From Archangiaceae bacterium (GTDB taxonomy: Bacteria; Myxococcota; Myxococcia; Myxococcales; Myxococcaceae), in the NCBI GenBank assembly GCA_016879935.1, contig JAACJQ010000440.1, positions 1 through 37,405 of the forward strand: DNA of 37,405 nucleotides. The letters run 5' to 3'. Each line of letters opens with the position of its first letter. Position 1 is the first letter of the stretch. Made by a program: the position numbers and the translations under genes. The notes beneath the pieces were generated by a model. That model was not told the origin of the DNA. It saw only the letters and a list, made by a program, of their open reading frames with translations, and did no database searches. Positions 24,190 through 31,812 of this stretch are shown here, in pieces.

Positions 24190-24207
24190 TTCGTCTCAGG
24201 AGACGAA
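24190..24207. repeat. Perfect inverted repeat between two divergent ECF sigma genes
   Basis: TTCGTCTC and GAGACGAA form 8-base arms around a 2-base spacer. The spacing is too tight for a good RNA hairpin, so a dimeric protein-binding site is the more likely role. It lies about 130 bases from the minus-strand sigma start and about 85 to 120 from the plus-strand one. Function is inferred only from position. Confidence 0.5.
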
Positions 24208-24284
24208 CGAGGGTCGTACTTCCGGCCACGTCATCGCTGATCTGATTTCTGGGGGAATTTCCATCGGCCAAGCCGTTGAACTCG

Positions 24285-24308
24285 CCCGGAATGCCCGACA
24301 ATTCCGGG
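24285..24308. repeat. Perfect inverted repeat at the start of the right-hand ECF sigma gene
   Basis: CCCGGAAT and ATTCCGGG form 8-base arms around an 8-base spacer. The ATG candidate at 24291 lies inside it. It could be a regulator site, or an RNA hairpin that masks this ATG. Either reading favours translation from GTG 24312 or 24327, just downstream. Confidence 0.5.
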
Positions 24309-24821
24309 TTGGTGTCTAAGGCCTTCGTGACTGCGACCCCTGCGGCGGCAGAGCTCTACCAGCGCTACGGCGCGCTCGTGCTGCGAAGGGCCCGGGCCCT
24401 GCTCGGCGAAGAACAGGCCGCGCGCGACGCCACCCACGACGTCTTCGTGAAGGTGCTCTCGACGCTCGACTCGTTTCGCCACGAGGCCTCGCCCGTCACC
24501 TGGCTGTACCGGGCGACGACGAACCACTGCCTCAACGTGCTGCGCGACCAATCGCGGCGAGGCCGGGTGGTGCCGCTGCTGCGCGCCGACCCCGAGCCGA
24601 CCGAGGTGACGCTCGACGAGAAGCTCTCGCTCACCACGGTGCTCGCGCGGGTGCCCGACGAGCTGCGCGAAATCGCCGTCTATTACTACCTGGACCAGAT
24701 GAGCCACGACGAGATCGCGAAGCTCACGGGGCTGTCGCGGCGCACCATCGGCAACCGGCTCGTCGAGTTCCACACCGCGGCGAAGCTGGCGGCCGTCGAC
24801 GTGAAGGAGGCCGCGCGATGA
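24291..24821 (+). CDS. ECF-family RNA polymerase sigma factor
   Basis: A sigma-70 family protein of about 164-176 residues with region 2 (ELYQRYGALVLRRARALLG, then DATHDVFVKVLSTL and VTWLYRATTNHCLNVLRDQ) and region 4 (LREIAVYYYLDQMSHDEIAK, then LTGLSRRTIGNRLVEF). The start is uncertain. ATG 24291 lies inside an inverted repeat and lacks a ribosome-binding sequence. GTG 24327 has AAGG five bases upstream and begins right before the conserved region. Upstream, GGAAT at 24254 followed about 15 bases later by CGTT is a weak ECF-type promoter candidate, which would suit autoregulation. The stop overlaps the start of a zinc-finger/FHA fusion gene (ATGA), which probably encodes its anti-sigma partner. 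Confidence 0.92.
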   Translation: MPDNSGLVSKAFVTATPAAAELYQRYGALVLRRARALLGEEQAARDATHDVFVKVLSTLDSFRHEASPVTWLYRATTNHCLNVLRDQSRRGRVVPLLRADPEPTEVTLDEKLSLTTVLARVPDELREIAVYYYLDQMSHDEIAKLTGLSRRTIGNRLVEFHTAAKLAAVDVKEAAR

Positions 24822-26557
24822 ACGTGCCCATCACCCGTCGCAGCGTCGGCTGTGTGTCGGACCTCACCATCGACCGCTGGCTCCTCGGCGAGACGCCCGG
24901 CTCCGACGAAGCGCGCCGCCTCGAGGAGCACATGAAGCACTGCGCGGTCTGCGCGGCGCGGCTGGGCTCGCTGCGAAACCTGTACACGACGCAGCCGAAC
25001 GCCACGGCCGCCATCACGGCGCACGCGCTCGACGAGGCTCCACGCGCGACACCGAGCGAGACCGGTGTGCTGCAGGTCATCGTGTTGCGTGACGGCCTGC
25101 TCGTCGGCACCGAGTACTTCACGCCCGGCAAGTGGCTCGTCGGGAGCGGCCAGGGCTGCGACCTGAACCTCGCCGAAGGGCCTGCGGCTCGGCACGCGTC
25201 GCTCGTCTTCCACGCGGGCACCGTCGCCGTCGAGTCTCGCGAGGGCCCCATCTTCGTGAATGGCGTTCGCCTGCAGCGCGCCGAGGTGCGGCCCATCGAC
25301 GAGGTCTGGGTCGGGCCCTACGTGCTGCGCGTGCGGCTCATCACCGAGCGGTGGAGCTGGCCGGCGATGGTGACGGCGCCGGTGAAGACGCAGGAGCTGC
25401 CCACGGTGGTGATGGAGCGGCCCGCCACCCCGCTCGTCACGTGCCTGCACGCGACGCTCTGGTGGGGCGACACGCAGGTCTCGTCGCTCGTTGCCTCCGA
25501 GCAGCTCCTGGCCTCGCAGGTCTCGACGCTCGGCTTCGACGTCGACGTGCACGCGCGGCGAGATGCAGGCCAGTGGAAGGTGACGAGTCCGACGGGCGTG
25601 GTCTCGCTCTCGCTCAACGAGGCCACCTCCCTCGAGGCCGGAGCGCTGCGCCTGGTGCTGACCGTTCGTGAACCGGCGGCGTCGCTGCCGAAGACGCGCA
25701 GCACCGAGCGCCTGTTTCCTGCCGTGCTCGCGGCGACGGTGCTCGCGTCTGCGCTGGTGCTCATGGTGATGCCAGAGCCGAGCGAAGAAGACTTCGCGCC
25801 GCGCCCGATTCCGCCCGTGAAGGTCGTCGTCACGCAGCCCGCGCCGAAGCCGACCCCGACGCCGCAGCCTTCGGCAGCGCCCACGCCGAACACGCCGCCC
25901 GCCGTCGCCACGCGGCCGTCGTCGAAGTCGCAGCGCGCGTCGCCGCCGCCTCCGCGCAACCGCTTCGAGGCGCTCGACCGCGTGATGAAGTCGGCCCTCA
26001 ATGCGTCCACCACCCTCGCGCGTGCCGGAGCTGGCGCGAAGACCTCGGGCGCCCGCTCGCCGCTGGTCGCGATGCCCGGCGTCGGCCCAGCGAAGTTCAC
26101 GCTCGGCCTCTCGGAGGCGGGTCTCGGCATCGGCCAGCGCGGCGCGATTCACGGCGGTGAGATGCACGCCGGCGGCTATGGGAAAGACGGAAAGGTCGGC
26201 GGCCGCGTCGTGGGGCCCGTGCGTGCGGCGAGCGTCGGCCTCCCGAAGAAGGAAGGCGGCGTCATCGACCGTGACGCGGTGGCGAAGGTCATCGGCGAAC
26301 ACCTGCAAGAGGTGCAGCGCTGCTACGAGGCGAGCCTGTTGCTCGAGGGCAGCGCGGGCGGCCGGCTCTCGGTGGAGTGGACCATCACGCCGAGCGGCTC
26401 CGTGGCGAACGCGCGCGTCTCGTCGACGACGCTGAAGCAGGCCTCGGTGCCCCAGTGCGTGCTGATGGCGCTCAAGCGCTGGGCGTTCCCCAAAGCGAAG
26501 GGCGGCAACGTCGTCATCACCTACCCGTTCGTGTTTCAGTCGTCGATGTACCGCTGA
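24818..26557 (+). CDS. Zinc-finger/FHA/transmembrane/AgmX-domain fusion, probable anti-sigma factor
   Basis: A 579-residue multidomain membrane protein. The N-terminus carries the anti-sigma-type zinc motif HMKHCAVC (His38, Cys42, Cys45). An FHA-like domain (about 85-173) follows, with GKWLVGSGQGCDLNL, ARHASLVF and FVNGVRL, a fold that binds phosphothreonine. A second beta domain (about 190-285) comes next, then one membrane helix (about 299-318). A Pro-rich spacer leads to a C-terminal AgmX/PglI (TonB-C-like) domain (about 480-579, VIGEHLQEVQRCYEASL and GSVANARVSSTTL). The zinc finger and FHA should face the cytosol and the AgmX domain the periplasm. Its start overlaps the sigma stop (ATGA). 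I infer that it restrains the sigma factor and links it to Ser/Thr kinase signalling and envelope state. Confidence 0.85.
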   Translation: MNVPITRRSVGCVSDLTIDRWLLGETPGSDEARRLEEHMKHCAVCAARLGSLRNLYTTQPNATAAITAHALDEAPRATPSETGVLQVIVLRDGLLVGTEYFTPGKWLVGSGQGCDLNLAEGPAARHASLVFHAGTVAVESREGPIFVNGVRLQRAEVRPIDEVWVGPYVLRVRLITERWSWPAMVTAPVKTQELPTVVMERPATPLVTCLHATLWWGDTQVSSLVASEQLLASQVSTLGFDVDVHARRDAGQWKVTSPTGVVSLSLNEATSLEAGALRLVLTVREPAASLPKTRSTERLFPAVLAATVLASALVLMVMPEPSEEDFAPRPIPPVKVVVTQPAPKPTPTPQPSAAPTPNTPPAVATRPSSKSQRASPPPPRNRFEALDRVMKSALNASTTLARAGAGAKTSGARSPLVAMPGVGPAKFTLGLSEAGLGIGQRGAIHGGEMHAGGYGKDGKVGGRVVGPVRAASVGLPKKEGGVIDRDAVAKVIGEHLQEVQRCYEASLLLEGSAGGRLSVEWTITPSGSVANARVSSTTLKQASVPQCVLMALKRWAFPKAKGGNVVITYPFVFQSSMYR

Positions 26558-26672
26558 TCAGCGACACGAGTCGCCCGACCGAACGCGCGTCGCCGAGTTC
26601 GACGACGCTGCATCCTTCTCGCGCTGACGGACTCACGCTCGGCTGGAGCCGCTTGCGCTACGGTGCCGCGCC

Positions 26673-28094
26673 ATGCGCTCCGTCTCGAAGGCGATTCTCG
26701 CGGTCACGCTCTGTGCAGGCTTCGTCGCCTGCGGCCCGCCGACCACGAACACGCCGTACACGCCCAAGCCCATCGTGCTCACCGAGCCGACGACGAAGGC
26801 GGCAGTCACTGCGGTCGGCACCGTCATCGATGACGCCACGACGGCGATGATTGGCGCCGACGGCGGCACGCTCACCACCCTCGACGGCATGCTCACCATC
26901 ACGGTCGAGCCCGGCACCGTGCCCGACGGCACGCTGTTCTCGGCGCAGCCCATCACCAACAACGCGCCCGGCGGCTTCGGCACCGCGTTTCGGCTGAGCA
27001 AGCCCGCGTCGGTCACCTTCGCGAAGCCGGTCACGCTGTCGTTCCGCTTCCTGCCCAACGACCTCGTCGGCACCGCGCCCGGCTACCTGCGCATCGGCAC
27101 CCAGCGCGCGGGCGGCACCTGGAAGCTGCTCACGCCCACCATCGACATGGCGAAGCAGACCATGACCGTCACCACGACGACCTTCAGCGACTGGGGCCCG
27201 CTCTCGGGTCTGCAGCTGCTGCCGCGCTTCGCCGAGGTGCGCACGAAGAAGAAGCTCCAGCTGTACCTCAAGTACTGCCGCGGCAAGGAATACCCCGACC
27301 CCGAGAACCCCGGAGAGACGCTCAGCGGCATCGGCATCGGCGAATGCAACATGACGGCGAACCTCGCCATCACGAAGTGGTCGGTCAACGGCGTCGAGGG
27401 CGGCAACCCGACGCTCGGCACCGTCGTCGGCAACGGCGGCACGGCCGTCTTCACCGCGCCCGAGAACGTGCCTTCGCCTGACACCGTGTCGGTCAGCGTC
27501 GAGGTGCCGCAGCTCGACACCTTCGACAAGCAGGTGGTGCTCACCAACATTCGCGTCGTCAACTTCGATGGCTACATCGGCAACCTGCGCGTGCGCGCGA
27601 AGGGCACCAGCAGCGGTGAGACCATCACCATGACGGCGTTCGCGAAGCTCAAGTTCCAGAAGATGAAGTCGAACGGAGACACCGAGACGCGCTTCTCGCT
27701 GCTCGGCGACGAGAGCGAAGTGTCGGTCGCCGAGTGGCGCGCCGAGAGCTCGGGCCGTACCTGCGTGAAGAGCGGCGCGGCCACCGTCTTCCCCGGCGGC
27801 TTCATGGGCGACCTCGCCACGACGACCAACCCAGACACGTATGGCGTCGCGGGCACCGTCACGCTGCAGGTCCCTGCGCTGTGCACGCCCCGCAGCGGCG
27901 GCAGCATGTCGATGCGCAGCTACGACGGCCTCGCGTTCGTCTTCGGCACCGGGCTCACCATCGGCAGCAAGCGACCGATGCCAGACCGTGAGCTGCTCCT
28001 CGTCGACGGGCTCGGCCTCAACGCCACGTTCGGCGGGAACGACGGCGTCGTCGTCACCCAGGACTGGGGCCTCGTGCGTTCGTTCGACGAGTGA
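26673..28094 (+). CDS. Large lipoprotein with ZU5-like domain, unknown function
   Basis: A 473-residue predicted lipoprotein. The signal peptide ends in lipobox GFVAC (Cys20). Residues about 60-135 (IGADGGTLTTLDGMLTITV, EPGTVPDGTLF) follow the ZU5-like pattern common in surface lipoproteins of myxobacteria. The middle part has an Ig-like stretch (ITKWSVNGVEGG, GTAVFTAPENVP). The rest is beta-rich and unassigned, with scattered Cys (YCRGKEY, GECNMTA, TCVKSG, LCTPRSG) that could form disulfides. It is likely on the outer membrane or cell surface. Its last codons and the flanking DNA are part of a tandem duplication shared with the end of prs. Confidence 0.8.
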   Translation: MRSVSKAILAVTLCAGFVACGPPTTNTPYTPKPIVLTEPTTKAAVTAVGTVIDDATTAMIGADGGTLTTLDGMLTITVEPGTVPDGTLFSAQPITNNAPGGFGTAFRLSKPASVTFAKPVTLSFRFLPNDLVGTAPGYLRIGTQRAGGTWKLLTPTIDMAKQTMTVTTTTFSDWGPLSGLQLLPRFAEVRTKKKLQLYLKYCRGKEYPDPENPGETLSGIGIGECNMTANLAITKWSVNGVEGGNPTLGTVVGNGGTAVFTAPENVPSPDTVSVSVEVPQLDTFDKQVVLTNIRVVNFDGYIGNLRVRAKGTSSGETITMTAFAKLKFQKMKSNGDTETRFSLLGDESEVSVAEWRAESSGRTCVKSGAATVFPGGFMGDLATTTNPDTYGVAGTVTLQVPALCTPRSGGSMSMRSYDGLAFVFGTGLTIGSKRPMPDRELLLVDGLGLNATFGGNDGVVVTQDWGLVRSFDE

Positions 28095-28285
28095 CGCTCA
28101 GGTCGAGCGACCGCCGAATCACGTCGGCCACGGCCCGCACGACACCTCGAGTGGAAACGTGAGGCGCGCTCGAGCGGCTCGTGCGTTCGTTCGACGAGTG
28201 ACGCTCACGCCTGCGTGAGCAGCCGCCGAATCACGTCGGCCAGCACCGGCGCGCACGACACCCGCTCGAGCGGAAAGGTGAGACC
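28071..28285. repeat. Decayed tandem duplication at the lipoprotein/prs junction
   Basis: The 30-base string at 28071-28100 (last codons and stop of the lipoprotein gene) recurs exactly at 28178-28207. A 20-base string CCGCCGAATCACGTCGGCCA at 28111-28130 recurs at 28223-28242, and CGCACGACACC at 28136-28146 recurs at 28252-28262. The offset grows from 107 to 116 bases, showing small deletions in the left copy. The right copy is the intact 3' end of prs. The left copy is a degraded prs 3' end, and the right copy also holds a spare lipoprotein stop region. Confidence 0.85.
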
Positions 28286-29116
28286 CGCGGGCTTGGGCAC
28301 GCTGTCGCTCACCACCACGCGGGCGAGCGGCACCTTCGACAGCCGCTCGTTCGCCGGCCCGACGAACAACCCATGTGACGCCACCACCGTCACCGGCCCT
28401 TCGGCGCCTTCGTCGAGCACCGCCTGCGCGGCGGCGGCGAGCGTGCCTCCGGTGCTGATCATGTCGTCGACCAGCACCGGGTGTTTGCCCTTCACGTCAC
28501 CGACGACGCCCTGGGCCTTCACGTCGCGTCCCGAGAGGCGCTGCTTGTGCACGACGGCCACCGGCAAGCCGAGCGGCCGGGCGAACATCTCGGCGCGCTT
28601 CACGGCGCCCAGGTCGGGAGAGATGACGACGGCGTTCTCGGGCAGGTGCCGCTTCAGGTACTCGGTGAGCGCGGGAATCGCCGAGGCGTGCTCGACCGGC
28701 AGCGGAAAGCAGCCTTCGACGGCGCGCGAGTGCAGGTCCATGCAGATGATGCGCTGCAGGTGCGAGGCGCCCAGCAGGTCGGCCACCACACGCGCGCCCA
28801 GGGGCTCACGGCCCGCGTCACGGCGGTCTTGGCGCGCATAGCCCAGGTACGGCACCACCGCCGTCACCGACGAGGCGCCCGAGCGGTGACACGCATCGGC
28901 GATGAGGGCCAGCTCGAGCAGGTGCTCTCCCACGGGCGCGTGCAGCGACTGCACCACGAAGACCTCGGCGCCGCGCACGCGGTCGTGCAGGTCGACGTCG
29001 CACTCGCCATCGGGAAAACGCTCGACCGTGCAGCGTGAGAGCGGAGTACCCAGAGCGTTCGCGACGTCGGCAGCGAGGCCAGGGTGCGATGAGCCAGACA
29101 GGAGCACGCAGCGCAT
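28205..29116 (-). CDS. prs: Ribose-phosphate pyrophosphokinase (PRPP synthetase)
   Basis: Makes 5-phosphoribosyl 1-pyrophosphate from ribose 5-phosphate and ATP in the cytosol, for nucleotide, His and Trp synthesis. It is a 303-residue class I-like enzyme with ERFPDGECDV (about 32-41), the ATP-loop region YLGYARQDRR (about 91-100), DLHSRAVEGCF, the catalytic flexible loop HKQRLSGRDV, and the PRPP-binding signature VLVDDMISTGGTL (about 213-225). The ATG at 29116 is the natural start. It follows the broken response regulator gene on the same strand by about 50 bases. Its 3' end was duplicated towards the convergent lipoprotein gene. The call is firm. Confidence 0.95.
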   Translation of the reverse strand: MRCVLLSGSSHPGLAADVANALGTPLSRCTVERFPDGECDVDLHDRVRGAEVFVVQSLHAPVGEHLLELALIADACHRSGASSVTAVVPYLGYARQDRRDAGREPLGARVVADLLGASHLQRIICMDLHSRAVEGCFPLPVEHASAIPALTEYLKRHLPENAVVISPDLGAVKRAEMFARPLGLPVAVVHKQRLSGRDVKAQGVVGDVKGKHPVLVDDMISTGGTLAAAAQAVLDEGAEGPVTVVASHGLFVGPANERLSKVPLARVVVSDSVPKPAGLTFPLERVSCAPVLADVIRRLLTQA

Positions 29117-29164
29117 GGCGTGTGTTGTGGCAGCCGTGCGCGCGACAGTCGAGCCCGCTCCGGC

Positions 29165-29526
29165 TCAACGACTCGCCAGCACCTCGAGCAGCGCCGCCGC
29201 GAGCGCCGGGGGCTCGAAGGGCTTGGCCAGCACCATGGCGGCCCCTTCCCGATGAGCTCGGCGTCGGTGAGGTCGTTGTAGCCCGTGAGGAACACGACGG
29301 GCGCCGTGACGCCGCGCAGCTTCAGCGCCGCGAGCAGGGCCGTCCCATCCATTCTCGGCATGCGCACGTCGGACAAGACGAGGTCTGGCTGAAACGTCTG
29401 GGCCCTCTCGAGCGCGTCTTCGCCGTCAGTGGCGGACTCGACGACGAAGTCGCGGCGCACGAGGTAGCGGCAGACCATGCGGAGCAGCACCGGGTCGTCG
29501 TCGACGACCAGCACCTTGTGGCTCAT
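29165..29526 (-). pseudogene. Response regulator receiver protein, frameshifted
   Basis: A single-domain CheY-like receiver. The frame begins at ATG 29526 (MSHKVLVVDDDPVLLRMV) with acidic residues DDD, the phosphoacceptor Asp in DLVLSDVRMPRMDG and FLTGYND. After AELIGKG the frame is lost at the four-base C run 29242-29245 (G run on the coding strand). In the next frame the expected end appears: AMVLAKPFEPPALAAALLEV and a stop at 29165. The conserved Lys of AKPFEP therefore lies beyond a one-base deletion. This may be a real mutation or a homopolymer error. If error, the protein has about 120 residues. Its start overlaps the kinase stop (ATGA), so the pair form a two-component system. Confidence 0.85.
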
Positions 29527-30662
29527 GGCGCCACCTCGAGGGTGAGCTCGAACGTGGTGTGGGGCGTACCGGAGAGCAAGACGAGCGTGCCGCGGTTCTT
29601 GCGCGCGAGGTGCTGCGAGATGGGCAGCCCGAGCCCCATGCCCCCGTCGCTGCCTTTGGTGCTGAAGAAGGGCTCCATGACGCGGGTGGCGTTCGCCTTC
29701 GAGACGCCCGGGCCGCTGTCGATGCAACGCAGCCGCACCGTGCCGCCGTCGACCGCCGTCTCGAGGCGCACCCAGCCATCGCCGGCTCCAATGGCGTCAC
29801 ACGCGTTGTTCACGAGGTTCAGCACCACGTGCGTCAGCTCGCTGGCACGCCCACACACCTTCAGGCACGGCCCGTCTTCTTTCACCGTGAGCGTTCTGCC
29901 CGGCGAGAAGCGCGGCTTCGTCAACGACTCCACGTTGCGCAGCACGTCGCCCAGTGAGCAGCTCGACGGCGGCTCGTCGCCCGAGCGCGACACCGAGCGC
30001 AGCGCGTTCGTCAGCTCGGCGGCGCGGCGGCCCGTGGTGACGATGATGTCGACCAGCCGGGTGAGGGCCACGACGTCGAGCGAGGGCGCCGTCAGCGCGG
30101 CCTTCAGCTCCTCGGCCGCCAGGGTGATGGCCTGCAGCGGCGAGTTCAGCTCGTGCGCGAGGCCTCCGGCGGCGAGCCCCAACGACGCCAGCCGGTTCTC
30201 GAAGAGCTCACGACGGTGGGCGTCTTCGGTGGCGGTGACGTCGAGGTGGGTGCCCGTGAACCGCGTCGGCTTCCCGGTCGCGTCACGAGCCGAGATGCGG
30301 CCGCGGTCGAGAATCCAGCGCCACTCGCCGTTCGCGTGTCTGACGCGGTGGAGACACTCGTAGCGCTCGGTCTTGCCGTCGAGGTGGGCCTGCACCTCGC
30401 GGTAACACCCGGCCAGGTCGTCAGGGTGAACACGCGACCGCCAGGTGTCGAGGTGCTGCGGCGTGGTGGCGTGGTCGAGCCCCAGCATCTCGCACCAGCG
30501 ACGGTCGAACTGCACGGCGTCGTTCGTCAGGTCCCAGTCCCACACGCCCAGGTTCGCGCCCTCGAGCGCGAGCTCGAGCCGGGCCACCAGTTGTTCATGC
30601 GTGAGTTGGTCGAGAAACACGGGGGAACGCGCAGTGTGCCAAAGGGCGCGGGCGCGGGCCAC
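29523..30662 (-). CDS. PAS-domain sensor histidine kinase
   Basis: A 379-residue cytosolic histidine kinase without membrane helices. A PAS_3-type sensor domain (about 28-147) has WDWDLTNDAVQFDRRWCEML, the turn VHPDDL and a closing GTHLDVT. Then come the dimerisation H-box GLAHELNSPLQAI (His170), N-box NLVNNACDAIG (about 283-293), G1 DSGPGV, F-box FFSTKG and G2 GMGLGLPISQHLA. The sequence GGLAHELNSPLQ is typical of soluble HisKA kinases paired with single-domain receivers. The GTG start at 30662 has GGAG nine bases upstream; a second GTG at 30620 is possible. It lies 14 bases after the VWA lipoprotein gene and overlaps the response regulator gene (ATGA). The signal is unknown. Confidence 0.92.
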   Translation of the reverse strand: MARARALWHTARSPVFLDQLTHEQLVARLELALEGANLGVWDWDLTNDAVQFDRRWCEMLGLDHATTPQHLDTWRSRVHPDDLAGCYREVQAHLDGKTERYECLHRVRHANGEWRWILDRGRISARDATGKPTRFTGTHLDVTATEDAHRRELFENRLASLGLAAGGLAHELNSPLQAITLAAEELKAALTAPSLDVVALTRLVDIIVTTGRRAAELTNALRSVSRSGDEPPSSCSLGDVLRNVESLTKPRFSPGRTLTVKEDGPCLKVCGRASELTHVVLNLVNNACDAIGAGDGWVRLETAVDGGTVRLRCIDSGPGVSKANATRVMEPFFSTKGSDGGMGLGLPISQHLARKNRGTLVLLSGTPHTTFELTLEVAP

Positions 30663-30676
30663 GTGAAGCCGCTCCG

Positions 30677-31717
30677 CTATGGCGCGCGGCGGCTACACGA
30701 GACGGTGACGACGAGGCTCGAGGGCTGCGCCACGGCGCGCGAACAGACGGCGCCGACGAGCGCGAGCTCTCCGTTCTCGCGGTCGGTCCACCTCCAACCA
30801 CCCGAGCCGTTGACGTCGACTGGTAGCTCGGTGCCCTCGAACGTCACCCGAATGCCGCCGTCACCGTCGGGCACCGAGCTGGTGAGAAACGAGCACGCGC
30901 CGACCTGGTCGCGCACGGTGCGAAAGGCGAGCTGCAGCTCGGCGGGAGACTGGGCCGAATAGAAGGCCTGTGCACCGGGTCGCGGCCGCGAGCCCGCGAC
31001 GGCCATGGCCTGGAGCGACGGCCGCAGCGTCGCGTCGTCTGCGATGCCGATGACGTAGGTGGGAATGCCGTCGGTGGCCGCGCGGCGCAGCTCGAGCAGC
31101 ACGTCGTCGAGGGGGCTCGAGGTGCAGGTCGGCTCTCCATCGGTCGCGAGCACGAGGGCGCGGGCTGAGTTGCCCGCACGCCGGCCGCGCAGCACCTGAC
31201 TGGCCACGTTCAGCGCAGACTGCGTGGGCGTCGGGCCGCTCGGCGTGAGCGCGCCCAGGTTCGAGAGCAGCAACGGCACGTTTCCCCGCGCAGGCCAGAT
31301 GCCGGCCACCGACGGAACGATGCAGGCGTCGGTGTTGCTCGAGGGAAACGCGAGGCCACCCAGCTGCATGCGTTGGTCGACCTGCGGCAAGGTGGCCTGG
31401 AGCGACGCGACGAGCGCCTCCCACCGCGTCTGCGTCGGAGAGATGAGCGCGTCCATCGAGCAGGAGCGGTCGAGCACCATCATCACCACCGGCTCTGCGG
31501 GGCTCAGCGAGAACGTGCCGTCGATGCACGGCTTGGGCACGAAGCCCGCGTCGAGGCCTGCGTCGACTCCGGCGTCGATTCCTGCGTCCACCCCCGCATC
31601 ACGAAACCCCGCGTCACGGCCCGCGTCGACGACGACGGGCAGTGGTTCGAACGTCACCACCTCGGTGCGGCCACACGCGAACCAGACGACGGGGAGCAGC
31701 AGCAGCAGCCAGCGCAT
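30677..31717 (-). CDS. VWA-domain lipoprotein with DAG-repeat linker
   Basis: A 346-residue predicted surface lipoprotein. Lipobox WFAC (Cys15) is followed by a linker of repeated Asp-Ala-Gly triplets with one variable residue (about 31-59). A von Willebrand factor A domain (about 70-260) has the metal-ion-dependent adhesion site in VLDRSCSMDA (DxSxS as D-R-S-C-S), a Thr in SGPTPT and the third Asp in VLATDGEPTC. The C-terminal stretch (about 265-346) has several Cys and a beta pattern. VWA domains bind protein ligands through a divalent metal. It is the first gene of a run with the histidine kinase and response regulator, and may report surface contact or adhesion to them (inference). Confidence 0.85.
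   Translation of the reverse strand: MRWLLLLLPVVWFACGRTEVVTFEPLPVVVDAGRDAGFRDAGVDAGIDAGVDAGLDAGFVPKPCIDGTFSLSPAEPVVMMVLDRSCSMDALISPTQTRWEALVASLQATLPQVDQRMQLGGLAFPSSNTDACIVPSVAGIWPARGNVPLLLSNLGALTPSGPTPTQSALNVASQVLRGRRAGNSARALVLATDGEPTCTSSPLDDVLLELRRAATDGIPTYVIGIADDATLRPSLQAMAVAGSRPRPGAQAFYSAQSPAELQLAFRTVRDQVGACSFLTSSVPDGDGGIRVTFEGTELPVDVNGSGGWRWTDRENGELALVGAVCSRAVAQPSSLVVTVSCSRRAP
31541..31627 (-). repeat. Short DNA repeat coding for the DAG linker of the VWA lipoprotein
   Basis: Repeated GC-rich 12-base units encode Asp-Ala-Gly plus one variable residue (Ile, Val, Leu or Phe), about seven times. Such a run can change length by slippage in steps of 12 bases without frameshift. It acts as a flexible, negatively charged spacer after the lipid anchor. 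Confidence 0.8.
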
Positions 31718-31812
31718 GTCGAAGCACCCTGACAGAAAGCGCGCGGCTCGTCGCGTCGTGCCGTGAAGGGCCGATGCCGGGGAGTCCCGTGGTACATCGG
31801 CGGCTCCTCTGC

